Below, one piece after another: positions 37,130 to 47,204 of a stretch of 64,000 nucleotides of DNA. Positions within the stretch are counted from its first letter, which is position 1, and each line of letters begins with the position of its first letter. Made by a program: the position numbers and the translations under genes. The DNA is from Halomonas sp. BDJS001 (lineage in GTDB: Bacteria > Pseudomonadota > Gammaproteobacteria > Pseudomonadales > Halomonadaceae): positions 3,224,001 to 3,288,000 of the forward strand of contig NZ_CP110535.1 of the NCBI RefSeq assembly GCF_026104355.1. Reading direction: 5' to 3'. The notes below the pieces were generated by a model. That model searched no databases and had not been told where the DNA came from. It was given only the letters and a program-made list of their open reading frames with translations.

Positions 37130-38605
37130 ATGGGTTTCCCCCCCGCGTTTTTGTTACAGCTGCTTGCTGCCCTGGTGGCGGGCGGTTTCACCACCCTAAC
37201 GGCTTCCCCTTTTGAGCTTTGGTGGCTAGGTCCGGTGGCGATTGGTCTGCTCTATGTTGGCCTGCACACCTTAACCCCCGCCCAGGCGGCTCTGAAAGGC
37301 TGGTTATACGGCGTGGCACTGTTCGCCAGCGGCACCTCATGGGTGTATGTTTCTATCCACGACTACGGCTACACCGGCGTACCGCTAGCTGTTTTCCTCA
37401 CCGCGCTGTTCGTGACGATTCTGGCGCTGTTTTTTGCTGGCACTTTCTGGCTCTATCGACGCTTTACCTCCGCCCGCCTCGCGTTTATCAGCTTTGCGGG
37501 CGCCTGGGTGCTGGGCGAAGTGCTGCGTACCTACCTGTTTACCGGCTTCCCCTGGCTACTACTGGGCTCTGGTTTTGTCGATTCGCCGCTGGCCGCCTGG
37601 GCGCCCGTTGGCGGCGTCTACCTGCTCTCGCTGCTAGTCGCACTTAGCGGCGCGCTGGGGGCTGAGCTGCTGCTTCGCCGCCAGTGGTGGACACTCGCCC
37701 CCCTTGCGGCTATTTGGTTAATCCCCCTGGCACTCCCCCAACAATGGACCACGCCAGAAAGCGAACCTACCCGTGTGGCACTGCTACAGGGCAATCTGCC
37801 GCAGCTGTTGAAGTGGACGCCCGAAGGGCAGCGCACGGCGGCGAATACCTATAGTGAACTCACCCGCGAAGTCGCTGATGAGGTCGACCTGATCATCTGG
37901 CCAGAAACCGCCCTGCCAATGATGGAAACCCAGGCTCGCCCAGTCCTGGAGCGGGTGCAAGCGAACCTGCCCCCCGACGTCGCCCTACTCACCGGCATCG
38001 TTCAGCGCGACGAACAAGAGCGCTACTTCAATAGCGTGATTGGCGTTGGCGACGTAGAAGGCAGCTACCAAAAAGAGCACTTGGTGCCTTTTGGTGAGTA
38101 CCTGCCGCTGGAGAGCATATTGCGCGGGGCGATCGATTTTTTCGACCTACCCATGTCCACGTTCACCAAAGGTGCAACGGAGCAAACGCCGATGCAGGCC
38201 GCCGGGATCTCAATTGGCAATGCCATTTGCTATGAGATCATCTACCCGCAGTTGGTCGCTCGCCGAGCCCAAGACAGCGGTGTGATCATGACGGTGTCTA
38301 ACGATACCTGGTTTGGCGCCTCGATCGGCCCCCACCAGCACCTGCAGATGGCACGCCTACGTGGGTTAGAGAATGGTCGCTATGTGGTGCGTGCCACCAG
38401 TAACGGCATTACCGCTATTATCGATCCCAATGGGCAAATTGTTGAACGCGCCCCACAGTTTGAAACCACAACGCTTACTGGCGAGTTCTACGCTATGGAG
38501 GGCCTGACCCCCTTCACTCGCTTGGGTAGTTGGCCTGCTTGGTTGCTGGCTGGGTTGATGATCTTACCGGGTATGCTAGCAGCAAGAACCACCCGTCAGG
38601 CGTGA
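37130..38605 (+). CDS. lnt: Apolipoprotein N-acyltransferase
   Basis: 491 aa. Six to seven N-terminal membrane helices (residues 5-205) and a periplasmic carbon-nitrogen hydrolase domain, with a final helix (WPAWLLAGLMILPGML). The catalytic triad is visible as Glu in IIWPETALPM, Lys in YQKEHLVPFGEYLPLE, and Cys in GNAICYEIIYP. It adds the third acyl chain to lipoproteins, completing maturation before Lol sorting (compare lolB in this window). Confidence 0.95.
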   Translation: MGFPPAFLLQLLAALVAGGFTTLTASPFELWWLGPVAIGLLYVGLHTLTPAQAALKGWLYGVALFASGTSWVYVSIHDYGYTGVPLAVFLTALFVTILALFFAGTFWLYRRFTSARLAFISFAGAWVLGEVLRTYLFTGFPWLLLGSGFVDSPLAAWAPVGGVYLLSLLVALSGALGAELLLRRQWWTLAPLAAIWLIPLALPQQWTTPESEPTRVALLQGNLPQLLKWTPEGQRTAANTYSELTREVADEVDLIIWPETALPMMETQARPVLERVQANLPPDVALLTGIVQRDEQERYFNSVIGVGDVEGSYQKEHLVPFGEYLPLESILRGAIDFFDLPMSTFTKGATEQTPMQAAGISIGNAICYEIIYPQLVARRAQDSGVIMTVSNDTWFGASIGPHQHLQMARLRGLENGRYVVRATSNGITAIIDPNGQIVERAPQFETTTLTGEFYAMEGLTPFTRLGSWPAWLLAGLMILPGMLAARTTRQA

Positions 38606-38616
38606 AGCTGAAATGA

Positions 38617-38736
38617 CAACAGGCAGCTGCGGCAGTGGGTTACCGCAGCGTGCCTCAGTTTAGCCGCGACTATAAGCGCTACTTTGGCGAGCCGCCGCTT
38701 CAGCATCGCCGCCAGGAACAGGCGTTACGAGCTTAA
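38617..38736 (+). pseudogene. AraC-family regulator C-terminal remnant
   Basis: Between a TGA (38614) and a TAA (38734-38736) an open stretch of 39 codons reads AAAVGYRSVPQFSRDYKRYF and then GEPPLQHRR, the second helix-turn-helix and end of an AraC/XylS activator (canonical form: AVGYxSxSQFSREYKRxFGxPP). There is no start codon, no first HTH and no ligand domain. It is a 3' fragment of a deleted gene, left between lnt and the VOC gene, and marks a deletion junction near 38610. Confidence 0.8.
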
Positions 38737-38770
38737 AACGAGATTTAACGCAGGGCTTATTTAGCAAAAT

Positions 38771-39202
38771 TTATTTTGCAAAGACCTGGCTCATATCTTT
38801 AAACGCTTTGAATTCCAGGGCGTTGCCACATGGGTCGAGCAGGAACATAGTGGCCTGCTCGCCGACCTCGCCTTTAAAGCGCACGTAAGGCTCAATCACA
38901 AACTGTGTATCCCTCGCTTTCAAGCGCTCGGCCAAGGCCTCCCATTCGTCCCACGTCAAGATCACGCCAAAGTGCGGCACCGGCACGTTGTGTCCATCTA
39001 CCGGATTGGTGTGTGCGCTCTCTTGCCCTGGCGTTTTGGGCTGTTCATGAATGACCAGTTGGTGGCCAAAGAAATTAAAGTCGACCCACTGCTCGCTGGA
39101 ACGCCCCTCTTCCAAACCAAACACATCGTTATAAAACGCCCGGGCTAGCGCAACATCGTAAACGGGAATCGCCAGATGGAAGGGTGAAAGGCTCATGGTC
39201 AT
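38771..39202 (-). CDS. VOC (glyoxalase/dioxygenase) family protein
   Basis: 143 aa. Two beta-alpha-beta-beta-beta modules: [28 protein letters not shown] at the start and the final [16 protein letters not shown] with the conserved metal Glu. The first His of HLAIPV and the Glu in LEFKAF would be metal ligands. Similar proteins are annotated as glyoxalase/extradiol dioxygenase-like; the reaction is unknown. It is divergent from the LysR-type gene, which may regulate it. Confidence 0.8.
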   Translation of the reverse strand: MTMSLSPFHLAIPVYDVALARAFYNDVFGLEEGRSSEQWVDFNFFGHQLVIHEQPKTPGQESAHTNPVDGHNVPVPHFGVILTWDEWEALAERLKARDTQFVIEPYVRFKGEVGEQATMFLLDPCGNALEFKAFKDMSQVFAK

Positions 39203-39330
39203 TCTCCATATTATGGGAAGTTATCAGGGTTAGCGGGCACTTTATAAGGCTCCACTCTGTTCATCCTAAGGCGGCTCATGGGAAAATAAAATCAATAACT
39301 ATTTAGCTGATTCACAAAAAGGATTTATCA

Positions 39331-40221
39331 ATGATCCGCGAGCTAAAAACGCTTATTGCGGTTGCACAGGAAGGCACCTTCGCCGCCGCAGGCAACAAAA
39401 TCGGCCTGACTCAAGCAGCGGTCAGCGCACAGATGAAACGTCTTGAGGAAGCGCTGGGTATAGCCCTGTTTGAGCGCAAAGGGCGGGGCGCCATATTGAC
39501 CCAGCGTGGTCAGGAAACGTTAAAGCAAGCCCATGCGCTGCTCACCCTCTACAGCACACTGGGTGACACCACAGCGGGTCAACCAGCCAATCAACGAGTC
39601 AACATTGGCGCCATCGCTTCGATACAGCGCTCGCTGTTGCCCGATGTGCTAGCTCGCTTTCATCACCTCTATCGCGAATGTCGCACTCGCGTAGTACCTG
39701 GGCTATCTATGCAACTAGTGAATCAAGTCGACGCTGGGGAGCTGGACATGGCAGTGATTATTCGCCCGCCCTTTTCACTGCACAGCGATTTGCGCTGGAC
39801 GCCCCTAGCCCATGAGCCTTTTCGATTAATCGTCCCGCACCATATTGACGGCGACCAGTGGCAGGAACTCATCACCCAGCAGCCGTTTGTCCGCTATGAC
39901 CGTGCCTCTTTTGGGGGCCGTCAGGTAGATCGCTTCCTTCGTCACAATCACTGCAACGTGCGTGAAGTATGCGAAGTCGATGAACTGGAAGCCATTGTTA
40001 AACTCGTCGCCAAAGGAGTAGGCATTGCCCTGGTGCCCCAAGCGATAGCACAGCCACGCTGGCCATCGGGAGTGCGTGCGATTGATTTAGGCGAGCGCAC
40101 TTTTCACCGCGATGTGGGTCTGATTCATCCTACCAGCGGCCATTTAAACGAACCCGCTAGGGCGCTTGCTCATCTGATTGGTGAAATCGCCCAGCGACCT
40201 GAAAAAGGAGTAAATGGATGA
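39331..40221 (+). CDS. LysR-family transcriptional regulator
   Basis: 296 aa, AAAGGA site before ATG 39331. N-terminal winged HTH (LKTLIAVAQEGTFAAAGNKIGLTQAAVSAQMKRLEEALG) and a periplasmic-binding-like effector domain (about 90-290). It is divergent from the VOC protein, the classical arrangement for a LysR target. Its last codons overlap the next gene by four bases, so that small protein is co-translated. Confidence 0.9.
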   Translation: MIRELKTLIAVAQEGTFAAAGNKIGLTQAAVSAQMKRLEEALGIALFERKGRGAILTQRGQETLKQAHALLTLYSTLGDTTAGQPANQRVNIGAIASIQRSLLPDVLARFHHLYRECRTRVVPGLSMQLVNQVDAGELDMAVIIRPPFSLHSDLRWTPLAHEPFRLIVPHHIDGDQWQELITQQPFVRYDRASFGGRQVDRFLRHNHCNVREVCEVDELEAIVKLVAKGVGIALVPQAIAQPRWPSGVRAIDLGERTFHRDVGLIHPTSGHLNEPARALAHLIGEIAQRPEKGVNG

Positions 40222-40451
40222 AGCCAGAGGATCTGGAAAAATTAGTGACGCGTACCATGCCCTTTGGCAAGTATGAGGGTCGGCTTATCGCTGATCTTCC
40301 CGGCCCTTATTTAAACTGGTTTGCACGGGAAGGGTTTCCCTCCGGGGAGATTGGTCAGCTGCTGCATTTAATGCATGAAATCGATCACAACGGGCTTGGC
40401 CCGCTGCTTGATCCACTGCGTAAAGCGCCGAGTCAGCGTGGCGAAATCTAA
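40218..40451 (+). CDS. DUF3820 small protein
   Basis: 77 aa. ATG 40218 overlaps the LysR stop (ATGA), with AAGGAG upstream. TMPFGKYEGRLIADLPGPYLNWFAREGFPSG matches the DUF3820 family, in which a Pseudomonas member has been called a putative quorum-sensing-regulated virulence factor. The FGKYxG....DLPxxYLxWF core also resembles the exonuclease-associated small domains of DNA-repair-like proteins. Function not known. Confidence 0.8.
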   Translation: MKPEDLEKLVTRTMPFGKYEGRLIADLPGPYLNWFAREGFPSGEIGQLLHLMHEIDHNGLGPLLDPLRKAPSQRGEI

Positions 40452-40474
40452 GGATTTGCGGTTTTATCGGCTTT

Positions 40475-40807
40475 CTAACGCTCGTTCAGAGCACGCTGAA
40501 ATTCAGCCCGATAAGCCGTCTCATGCTGTACAGTATCCGCAGGAAAGCGGCCTAGGGCGACCGCCAGTTCAAAAAAGCCAGCCGCGGGCAGACCATCGCC
40601 TCGGCGGCTGACGACAAGTGCCGCAATAAAAGGCTTCTGCTGGGCAGCGTCTTCACGCATTAACTGCTCTAACGCCTGGGTGACTTGAGCAATAGTGCGC
40701 GGCGGCGTGAGCGCTAGTGCACTAGCCACCTGCTGATACGTCATGGGTAGAGCATCAGGCGGTGCACTGAGCAGTAGCTGGCGAAGCGCGGCTACGTTAT
40801 CGGTCAT
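40475..40807 (-). CDS. Conserved hypothetical protein with predicted N-terminal wHTH-like region
   Basis: 110 aa, soluble. PMTYQQVASALALTPPRTIAQVTQALEQLMREDA resembles a small winged-helix module, followed by FIAALVVSRRGDGLPAAGFF. I do not recognise a named family. It converges with the DUF3820 gene and is divergent from the DUF1499 gene. Confidence 0.55.
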   Translation of the reverse strand: MTDNVAALRQLLLSAPPDALPMTYQQVASALALTPPRTIAQVTQALEQLMREDAAQQKPFIAALVVSRRGDGLPAAGFFELAVALGRFPADTVQHETAYRAEFQRALNER

Positions 40808-40901
40808 ATCTATCCTATCGTCTGGTTTAAAACGTTCACACTGCCCATTGGCGAAGTATTTGTGCTAAGAATAGCGAAATACGCGGTGATAAGGAGAGAA
40901 C

Positions 40902-41669
40902 ATGGTAACGCGACTAACAACGGTACGCTCTCGTGGAGGCCGTTGGCCAGGTATACTGGCTGGCTTGGCCATTCTGCTGCTAGCGGTGGCGGCCCTAATA
41001 ATGGCGGGCGCTGGGCCTGCTTACCGGGGCGAACTCGTCAGCTTAGGTGAGGCGTTTAACTTACTTCGCAACGGCGTCTATGCCGCCGGAGCCGCAATAG
41101 CGATCAGTATTATCACGCTGCTGTTTAGCATGCTGGTGCGTCGTTCCAGGCCGGCATTCATCGCCACACTGGTCATCGTCGCCGCGGCTGCACTGCTTTA
41201 CATACCCTGGCAGCATTGGCAACGCGCTCAACAGGTGCCCGCGATTCACGACATCACCACAGATACGCAAAACCCTCCTGCCTTTGAAGCGTTAGCTGAC
41301 GCACGAGAAGCGGCACCTAACGCGGTCGACTATCCAGGCGATACCACCGCTCAGCAGCAGCAGGCTGCTTACCCTTATATCAAGCCACTGATCCTGGACG
41401 AAGCGCCGCAAACGGTGCTGGCTGCCGCCCAGGCTGAGGCCGAGGAGGCGGGCTGGCGGATCGCCCGTATCACCGACAATCACATAGAAGCCACCGCAAC
41501 TACCCGCTGGTTTGGCTTTGAGGATGATGTGGTCATTCGCTTAACCGAGATTGAAAACGGGGTGCAGGTAGACATGCGCTCGGCATCGCGCCTGGGCGCC
41601 AGCGATGTGGGCACAAACGCGGCAAGAATCGAAGCGTTTTTAACGTCGCTGGAAGCGCGGCTTAAATAG
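40902..41669 (+). CDS. DUF1499 membrane protein
   Basis: 255 aa from ATG 40902 (GGAGA site). Three N-terminal membrane helices (about 17-35, 60-80, 87-105) and a DUF1499 domain (120-255), with the characteristic NPPAFEALADARE and YPYIKPLILDEAPQ segments and terminal RSASRLGASDVGTNAARIEAFL. Function not established. Confidence 0.82.
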   Translation: MVTRLTTVRSRGGRWPGILAGLAILLLAVAALIMAGAGPAYRGELVSLGEAFNLLRNGVYAAGAAIAISIITLLFSMLVRRSRPAFIATLVIVAAAALLYIPWQHWQRAQQVPAIHDITTDTQNPPAFEALADAREAAPNAVDYPGDTTAQQQQAAYPYIKPLILDEAPQTVLAAAQAEAEEAGWRIARITDNHIEATATTRWFGFEDDVVIRLTEIENGVQVDMRSASRLGASDVGTNAARIEAFLTSLEARLK

Positions 41670-41679
41670 CTCGTATTCG

Positions 41680-42042
41680 TTAATGTATCTGATCGCGCTT
41701 ATGGCTATCTTCGCGCGCTAAAATTTGCTCAGCATCCAGGGTGGCGATAGGCACCTGGTGATGGGTGGGGATATCTCCACTCAACTGAAGCGCTTGATAA
41801 CGCAGGGCACAAACGCGTAAAAACGAGGTGAAGTTACCCAAATCATGCCCAGCGTCAATGGATTCGTGATACAGCCGGGTAATCATTTGCGCGGTGTTCA
41901 TTCCATCCCGCTGGGCAATCTCTTCAAGAATGTGCCAGAAGTAATTCTCCATACGCACGCTGGTGACCATACCATCGATGCGCAGCGAGTGCGTCTCGCT
42001 GCGCCAAAGCGACGGGTCGGCTTGAATAAAGAGCTTACACAT
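41680..42042 (-). CDS. Ribbon-helix-helix domain protein
   Basis: 120 aa from ATG 42042 (GAGAGAC site); upstream codons in the same frame lack one. MCKLFIQADPSLWRSETHSLRIDGMVTSVRMENYFWHILEEIA matches the RHH_4 family: a short beta strand with SVRMENYFW followed by two helices. Probably a small DNA-binding regulator with unknown target. Confidence 0.75.
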   Translation of the reverse strand: MCKLFIQADPSLWRSETHSLRIDGMVTSVRMENYFWHILEEIAQRDGMNTAQMITRLYHESIDAGHDLGNFTSFLRVCALRYQALQLSGDIPTHHQVPIATLDAEQILAREDSHKRDQIH

Positions 42043-42159
42043 GGGCGTTGTCTCTCGTGTCTTGGTATCTACGCTTAGCATAGCGGCATTTATGGACACG
42101 GCAAACAAGAGCGCCCGGCAACTGCCGGGCGCAAGCGTCATAAGTTCCTGCGACCAATA

Positions 42160-42729
42160 TCACTTATTCAGTAGTGTCATAAACTGCGCAAGCCAAGCTG
42201 GGTGTGCAGGCCATGCAGGGGCAGTAACCAGGTTGCCATCGGTTACCGCATCGGTTACTTCCAGATTGGCAAAGTGACCACCGGCAAGCTCCACCTCCGG
42301 CTGGCAGGCCGGATAAGCGGAGCACTGCTTCCCTTCCAGTACTTTTGCAGCGGCTAATAGCTGAGCACCATGGCAAATCGCCGCCACGGGCTTGTTGGTC
42401 TCAAAAAAGTGCTGAACCATGGTTAGCACCTCTTTGTTCAAACGAAGATATTCTGGGGCACGGCCACCAGGCACCACCAAGGCGTCGTAATCGGTGGGGT
42501 TAATGCTGGCAAAATCGGCATTCAATGCAAAGCGGTGGCCGGGCTTTTCGGAGTATGTTTGATCACCTTCAAAGTCATGAATTGCCGTCGCCACCGTATC
42601 GCCTGAGGCTTTCCCAGGGCAGACAGCATCGACACGGTGGCCAACGGCCATGAGTGCCTGAAATGGCACCATGGTTTCATAATCTTCGGTGAAATCACCG
42701 GTGATCATTAAAATGCGCTTGCTGCTCAT
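42160..42729 (-). CDS. DJ-1/PfpI-family protein
   Basis: 189 aa from ATG 42729 (AGAGGAG site). The nucleophile elbow is [16 protein letters not shown] (Cys about 113 followed by His), with [23 protein letters not shown] at the start including the conserved Glu, and [12 protein letters not shown]. Relatives include PfpI peptidase-like proteins, deglycases and isonitrile hydratases. Activity not predictable. Confidence 0.85.
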   Translation of the reverse strand: MSSKRILMITGDFTEDYETMVPFQALMAVGHRVDAVCPGKASGDTVATAIHDFEGDQTYSEKPGHRFALNADFASINPTDYDALVVPGGRAPEYLRLNKEVLTMVQHFFETNKPVAAICHGAQLLAAAKVLEGKQCSAYPACQPEVELAGGHFANLEVTDAVTDGNLVTAPAWPAHPAWLAQFMTLLNK

Positions 42730-42840
42730 CTCAGTGCTCCTCTTATCTATCTTATGGTTATTGATCGAGTGTTTGAGCACACGCGGGGCGTGTTAGATCA
42801 GACTAGCAAGCGCGCCCAGCCATCGGGTAGTAGGTCAATA

Positions 42841-44940
42841 CTACAGTGAAACTTCCTTCTGCGGCGGCAGCGTCAGTTGAGGTTGTCCGGCATGGTCGCT
42901 AACACGGAAGCGCCCTACCAGCGCATGCATGTCACCGGCACGATCATCCAACGTGTGGCTGGCAGTGGTCGCTTCTTGTACCAAGCGGGCATTCTGATGG
43001 GTCACTTGATCCAACTGCGAAATCGCCTGGTTGATCTGGTCGATCCCAGCCGATTGCTCATGGGTCGCTCCCGCAATTTCGGTAACATAGCGTGTTACCT
43101 CACTCAGGCTATCAATGATTTCCTGCAGGTGTTTGCTTGAGGCGTTTACCAACTGCTCACCTTCGCTTACCTTGGCGACACTATCGTCTACCAAATGGCG
43201 AATTTGGGCGGCTTCTTCGGCGCTGCGTCCGGCTAGTTTGCGAACCTCCTGGGCCACCACGGCAAACCCACGCCCCTGCTCTCCTGCACGCGCCGCTTCA
43301 ACAGATGCGTTGAGCGCCAGCAAGTTGGTTTGAAAGGCTATATCGTCGATGGCTTTAATGATCGAGGTAATTTTCTCGCTTGCCTCGCGAATATCACTCA
43401 TCGCCGACGTCGTGCGCGTGGACACATCGCCTGCGGCGCGGGCACGCTGATCGACATTGCCGCTGGCGTCTTTGGCCTGATCAGCATACTCAGCGGTTTG
43501 CTTCACCGTGGCAGTAATCTCTTCCAGACTTGAGGCCGTTTCCGCCAATGACGCCGCCTGTTGGTCAGTACGCTGGGAGAGGTTTTCATTACCGGCGGCA
43601 ATTTGACGGCTGCTGGCCGCGATGGCTTCAGCGCTTTCGCGGATTTGCGCCACCATGCTTTCAAAGGTATCCATCATATTATTGAACGCTTGAGCAGTTT
43701 GGCCCACTTCGTCGTTACGCTTTAGCTCAAGGCGCATGGACAAGTCGGCATTTTCACCCGCGGCGCCGCTGATGTTTTCCATCTGCCGACGCATGGCGAC
43801 TAAGGGCCCCAAGACACGCACCATGGTGCGCCAGCCAAAAATCGCAAGTAACACGATAACCGCTAGAGTGACCATGATCAGTAACGAGCGACCAGCGTTG
43901 GCTAGCGTCTCTGCTTGCGTTGCGGCACTATCCGCCTGAGCAACGGTGTACGCTTCGACATCACTTAGCGCCGTGCGCATCTGAGTCATGGCTTGGGCAA
44001 CATTAGTGAGCGCCGCTTGCACCTGGGCGCTTAACTCCAACTGCTGTAAACGAAGCTCATAGACAGCGTTATCATCGGATACCATCAACCCATCCAGCTC
44101 TACGATGACATCATCTAAATCGTTGATTAGCGCGCGCTGATCTGCTTCGGTGCTAGGAGCGTCGGCGATCGCCGCCAGTGATTGGCGAGCTAAACCCACC
44201 TGCTGAGAAATTTCATTGTGGCGCAAGTTGACCAGTGCATCGGCGCTATTCGTCTGCATCATCTGGCGTCCAAGGTCAGATAGCTGCGCTAATGCCATAC
44301 GTGCATTGCCGCTTAAGCGGCCGATATCCGCTTGCACCGTATACATATTATCTAATAACTGCGTAGGCAGCGTGGTCATGCCATCTTCGCGCCAAGCTTC
44401 CATTAACACGCGCTGCTCACGGTCACTACGTACCTGTGCTAACGCCGTACGCCCGGCAATATCTTCGGCACTTAGCATTACTTGAGAAATAAGCGCTTGC
44501 ATTGCGCTGATGCGCTCAGCCATCTGGGTCTGTAGGCTCAGCTCTTCACGGCGTACGGCCTCCAGCGCCGTATCTCCCTCAAGCAATGCTTGATAGTGGC
44601 TATCCAGCTCACTCAACCCTTGCCCTTGACCAACCTCATGGAGACCTTGCCGTGCATCATTAAAACGCTCATCCAGTGCCGCTTGAGTGGTGGCCTCATC
44701 TATACCAGTCATGCTTTCTGCGGCAAGCAAATCCGCATGGCGTTGGCCAAAGGCCCCCATGGTAAGCACCATGCCCATGCTGGCATTCTGAAGCGGCAAT
44801 ACTTCATTGGTAATATATCGCTGGGAGTCGATCAGCCGTTGGTTGGTCGTCCAACCGGTTGCCGCCAGTACCACGGCGCCCAGCACCGCTGCTAAGAACA
44901 GGCTGATCAGCATTGCTCGAATACTTAAGGTTTTTTTCAT
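42841..44940 (-). CDS. Methyl-accepting chemotaxis protein with long periplasmic domain
   Basis: 699 aa. TM1 (about 9-28) and TM2 (about 347-368, [18 protein letters not shown]) enclose an unusually long (over 300 aa) all-helical sensor region, then HAMP and the signalling domain with the conserved tip [20 protein letters not shown]. The C-terminus lacks the xWxxF CheR tether seen in the first receptor. The gene starts 60 bases after a LivK-like binding protein gene on the same strand, suggesting that this receptor reads ligand through that protein. Confidence 0.9.
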   Translation of the reverse strand: MKKTLSIRAMLISLFLAAVLGAVVLAATGWTTNQRLIDSQRYITNEVLPLQNASMGMVLTMGAFGQRHADLLAAESMTGIDEATTQAALDERFNDARQGLHEVGQGQGLSELDSHYQALLEGDTALEAVRREELSLQTQMAERISAMQALISQVMLSAEDIAGRTALAQVRSDREQRVLMEAWREDGMTTLPTQLLDNMYTVQADIGRLSGNARMALAQLSDLGRQMMQTNSADALVNLRHNEISQQVGLARQSLAAIADAPSTEADQRALINDLDDVIVELDGLMVSDDNAVYELRLQQLELSAQVQAALTNVAQAMTQMRTALSDVEAYTVAQADSAATQAETLANAGRSLLIMVTLAVIVLLAIFGWRTMVRVLGPLVAMRRQMENISGAAGENADLSMRLELKRNDEVGQTAQAFNNMMDTFESMVAQIRESAEAIAASSRQIAAGNENLSQRTDQQAASLAETASSLEEITATVKQTAEYADQAKDASGNVDQRARAAGDVSTRTTSAMSDIREASEKITSIIKAIDDIAFQTNLLALNASVEAARAGEQGRGFAVVAQEVRKLAGRSAEEAAQIRHLVDDSVAKVSEGEQLVNASSKHLQEIIDSLSEVTRYVTEIAGATHEQSAGIDQINQAISQLDQVTHQNARLVQEATTASHTLDDRAGDMHALVGRFRVSDHAGQPQLTLPPQKEVSL

Positions 44941-44999
44941 TATCTGTTTTCACTTGTGTCAGGGTCTTACAGGTAACGTAAGCTTTGTGAATCGAAGCT

Positions 45000-46199
45000 T
45001 TAAGGCAACAAGCTCGCCCACTCCACCGACTCGAAGCGGCCATTGGCAATAATAGTTGGCCACACCGCATCACTGGCTTGATGGTCGTTCGGTCCCAAGC
45101 TAACGGGCTCTTCCAGTCCAATATCAACCGACCCCAAACCGAGCAAGCCATCCACGATAGCGTCACGGTCTGGGTTGGCACCGGCGGCTTTCACACCCTC
45201 CACAAAGAGCTTCGCGGCCAGGTAACCTTCGAGCGAAATGAAGTCCGGTTCACTACCACTGGCATGGGCATCCAACGCTGCACGGTAAGCTTCTACGGCG
45301 GGCAAGTCAGCATCCAGGGGGGGCACTACCTGAGTAATAATGACGCCTTCGGCCAGTTCACCAAGTTCATCCATAAGCGCCTGGCTACCCACAAAAGAGA
45401 CATTCAAAAATACCGCGTCAGGTAAGTCGTTTTTCGCTTCACGAATAAAATCAGCGGCGGGGCCGTAGGTACCGACAATGATAATGGCGCGAGGCGTCAC
45501 TGGTGCTTCCAGAATAGTCGCTAGCCCCTGATGGATATTGCGCGTGCCACGCGTAAAACGCCCATGGGCGAGTGCTGCGATATTATCGACGCCATGGGCA
45601 GTTAATGCCTGGATGGCACCATTGTATCCCGCATCGCCAAAGCTATCGTTTTGGGTAAAGAAGGCAATTTCTTCGGGCAATACACCGGCTTCCAGCAACC
45701 CATCCACCATCGCGGCAGTTTCTTGTACGTAGCTGGCCCGGTAGTTGATCACGTAGCGATCAGGCGGCGACTTGCGCAGCACCCCGGCGCCGGTAAAAGC
45801 ACCGTAAAGCAAAGTCTTATATTCATTATAAATGGGAATGGTCACCGTAGCGGTGGGTGTGCCGACATTACCAATCGCCGCCAGTACATCGTCATCCTGA
45901 ATCATCTGTCGGGTATTGCTGGCGGCTTGTAGCGGTTTGTACTGATCATCTCGTGCAATCAGCGACAAATTTTCGCCATTAACCCCGCCCGCCGCATTGA
46001 CCTCGGCAAAGTAGGTTTCGATACCTTTTTGCATGCCCAACCCAAGCGGTGCAGCGCCTCCACTGGACGGGGCGACAATGCCAAAGGTAAGCTCTGCCTG
46101 CGCAAATAGGGGAGCAAACACTCCGCCTAATACAGCCATTGTGAATAAAGCCCTTTTTAGCAAGGTCTTTCTTAACAACTTGGTTCCCAATCGTCGCAT
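45000..46199 (-). CDS. Type 1 periplasmic branched-chain-amino-acid-like binding protein
   Basis: 399 aa with signal peptide (about 15-36, ALFTMAVLGGVFAPLFAQA), AAGGAG site upstream. The mature protein (LTFGIVAPSSGGAAPLGLGMQKGIETYFAEVNAAGGVNG is its head) has the Peripla_BP_6 fold of LivJ/LivK. No permease or ATPase gene is nearby; the next gene is a chemoreceptor, which makes a sensory rather than transport role likely. Confidence 0.88.
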   Translation of the reverse strand: MRRLGTKLLRKTLLKRALFTMAVLGGVFAPLFAQAELTFGIVAPSSGGAAPLGLGMQKGIETYFAEVNAAGGVNGENLSLIARDDQYKPLQAASNTRQMIQDDDVLAAIGNVGTPTATVTIPIYNEYKTLLYGAFTGAGVLRKSPPDRYVINYRASYVQETAAMVDGLLEAGVLPEEIAFFTQNDSFGDAGYNGAIQALTAHGVDNIAALAHGRFTRGTRNIHQGLATILEAPVTPRAIIIVGTYGPAADFIREAKNDLPDAVFLNVSFVGSQALMDELGELAEGVIITQVVPPLDADLPAVEAYRAALDAHASGSEPDFISLEGYLAAKLFVEGVKAAGANPDRDAIVDGLLGLGSVDIGLEEPVSLGPNDHQASDAVWPTIIANGRFESVEWASLLP

Positions 46200-46384
46200 T
46201 GATCTGCTCCTTAATAGCTAGATCACTTCCCCACGTAAGTAGCATGGGCGAAAGTGCGTAGCTTTCCCCTCACACTTTCGCCACATTACCGAACTTTTGT
46301 TTATTGCTATCTGAGTATTACTGTCTGTGTATTACTATCGGCAGGAGAATATACGACTAAAGGTTAATTATCGTTAATTAATGA

Positions 46385-46398
46385 GTAACGTTTGTTAC
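46385..46398. promoter_or_regulatory. GTAAC-GTTT-GTTAC inverted repeat in a 281-base intergenic region
   Basis: The region 46200-46480 upstream of the binding-protein/chemoreceptor pair holds this perfect 5-bp-arm inverted repeat, followed at 46400-46412 by another CTGTAAC half-site-like sequence, and is AT-rich. A regulator site is possible. No other feature is evident in the region. Confidence 0.3.
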
Positions 46399-46480
46399 CC
46401 ACTCTGTAACACTCACTCACAAGCTGACAAAGCAAGCCAAATGATCCCAAAAATCATGCTCTTAAAATCTCAACCGGTTG

Positions 46481-47095
46481 CTAAGCGGGCCTTTCGATAG
46501 CGAAACGATCGCTAATGCGGATGTAATCGCTGCCTGCTAGACGTCCAACAGGTTTGAGTAAATCCATATCCACATGGCGACCGTCCCACAGCGAATCATC
46601 AATATGGATGGAGACGACTTGAGCCAGTACTAATGTGCCTGCCAAGGGTTGATCTCCAAAGCTAATCATATCGAACAGTTTGCAACCAAACGCCACGGGC
46701 GCGTTGGCAATCCGCGGCACGCTAACGCCCATCATTTCAGCCTTTTCAAGCTCTGCCAGGGCAAACTCGTCCTCCCCTGGCGGCAAACTGGCACTGGTGG
46801 TATTCAGCGCTTCAATGAGCCCTTCACTACCCACGTGCACGACACACTCTGGTACTTCATTTAAATTGCGCACGGTATCTTTACGTTCGCCGCTACCATT
46901 CAGTAGCGGCGAAAACGCCAGCACTGGAGGGTTTACGCTGGCCACATTAAAAAAGGAAAACGGCGCCAAATTGGCATTTCCCTGCTTATCCTGGGTAGAT
47001 ACCCAGGCAATGGGCCGTGGGCAAACGCTACCGGATAGCAGCCGGTATATAACCCCCGGGCTTAGCGGTGCATCCTCTAATAGGTAATCACTCAT
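46481..47095 (-). CDS. Flavin reductase / FMN-binding split-barrel protein
   Basis: 204 aa. The N-terminal YRLLSGSVCPRPIAWVSTQDKQGNANLAPFSFF is the FMN-binding strand pair of flavin-reductase-like split barrels; the Ser/Thr phosphate-binding segment GNANLAPFSFFNVASVNPP follows. Such proteins reduce flavins with NAD(P)H or act as FMN-dependent oxidoreductases. It is divergent from the dehydrogenase gene at 47205. Confidence 0.85.
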   Translation of the reverse strand: MSDYLLEDAPLSPGVIYRLLSGSVCPRPIAWVSTQDKQGNANLAPFSFFNVASVNPPVLAFSPLLNGSGERKDTVRNLNEVPECVVHVGSEGLIEALNTTSASLPPGEDEFALAELEKAEMMGVSVPRIANAPVAFGCKLFDMISFGDQPLAGTLVLAQVVSIHIDDSLWDGRHVDMDLLKPVGRLAGSDYIRISDRFAIERPA

Positions 47096-47204
47096 TGATG
47101 ACTCCTTGGTGGCAAGATTTCAGGTTAGTATCACTTTATAACAGCAAAGCCCACAACGCTCTGTTTTGCCATTATCGATGCGGCCAGTTTGAGGATTCCA
47201 TTTA

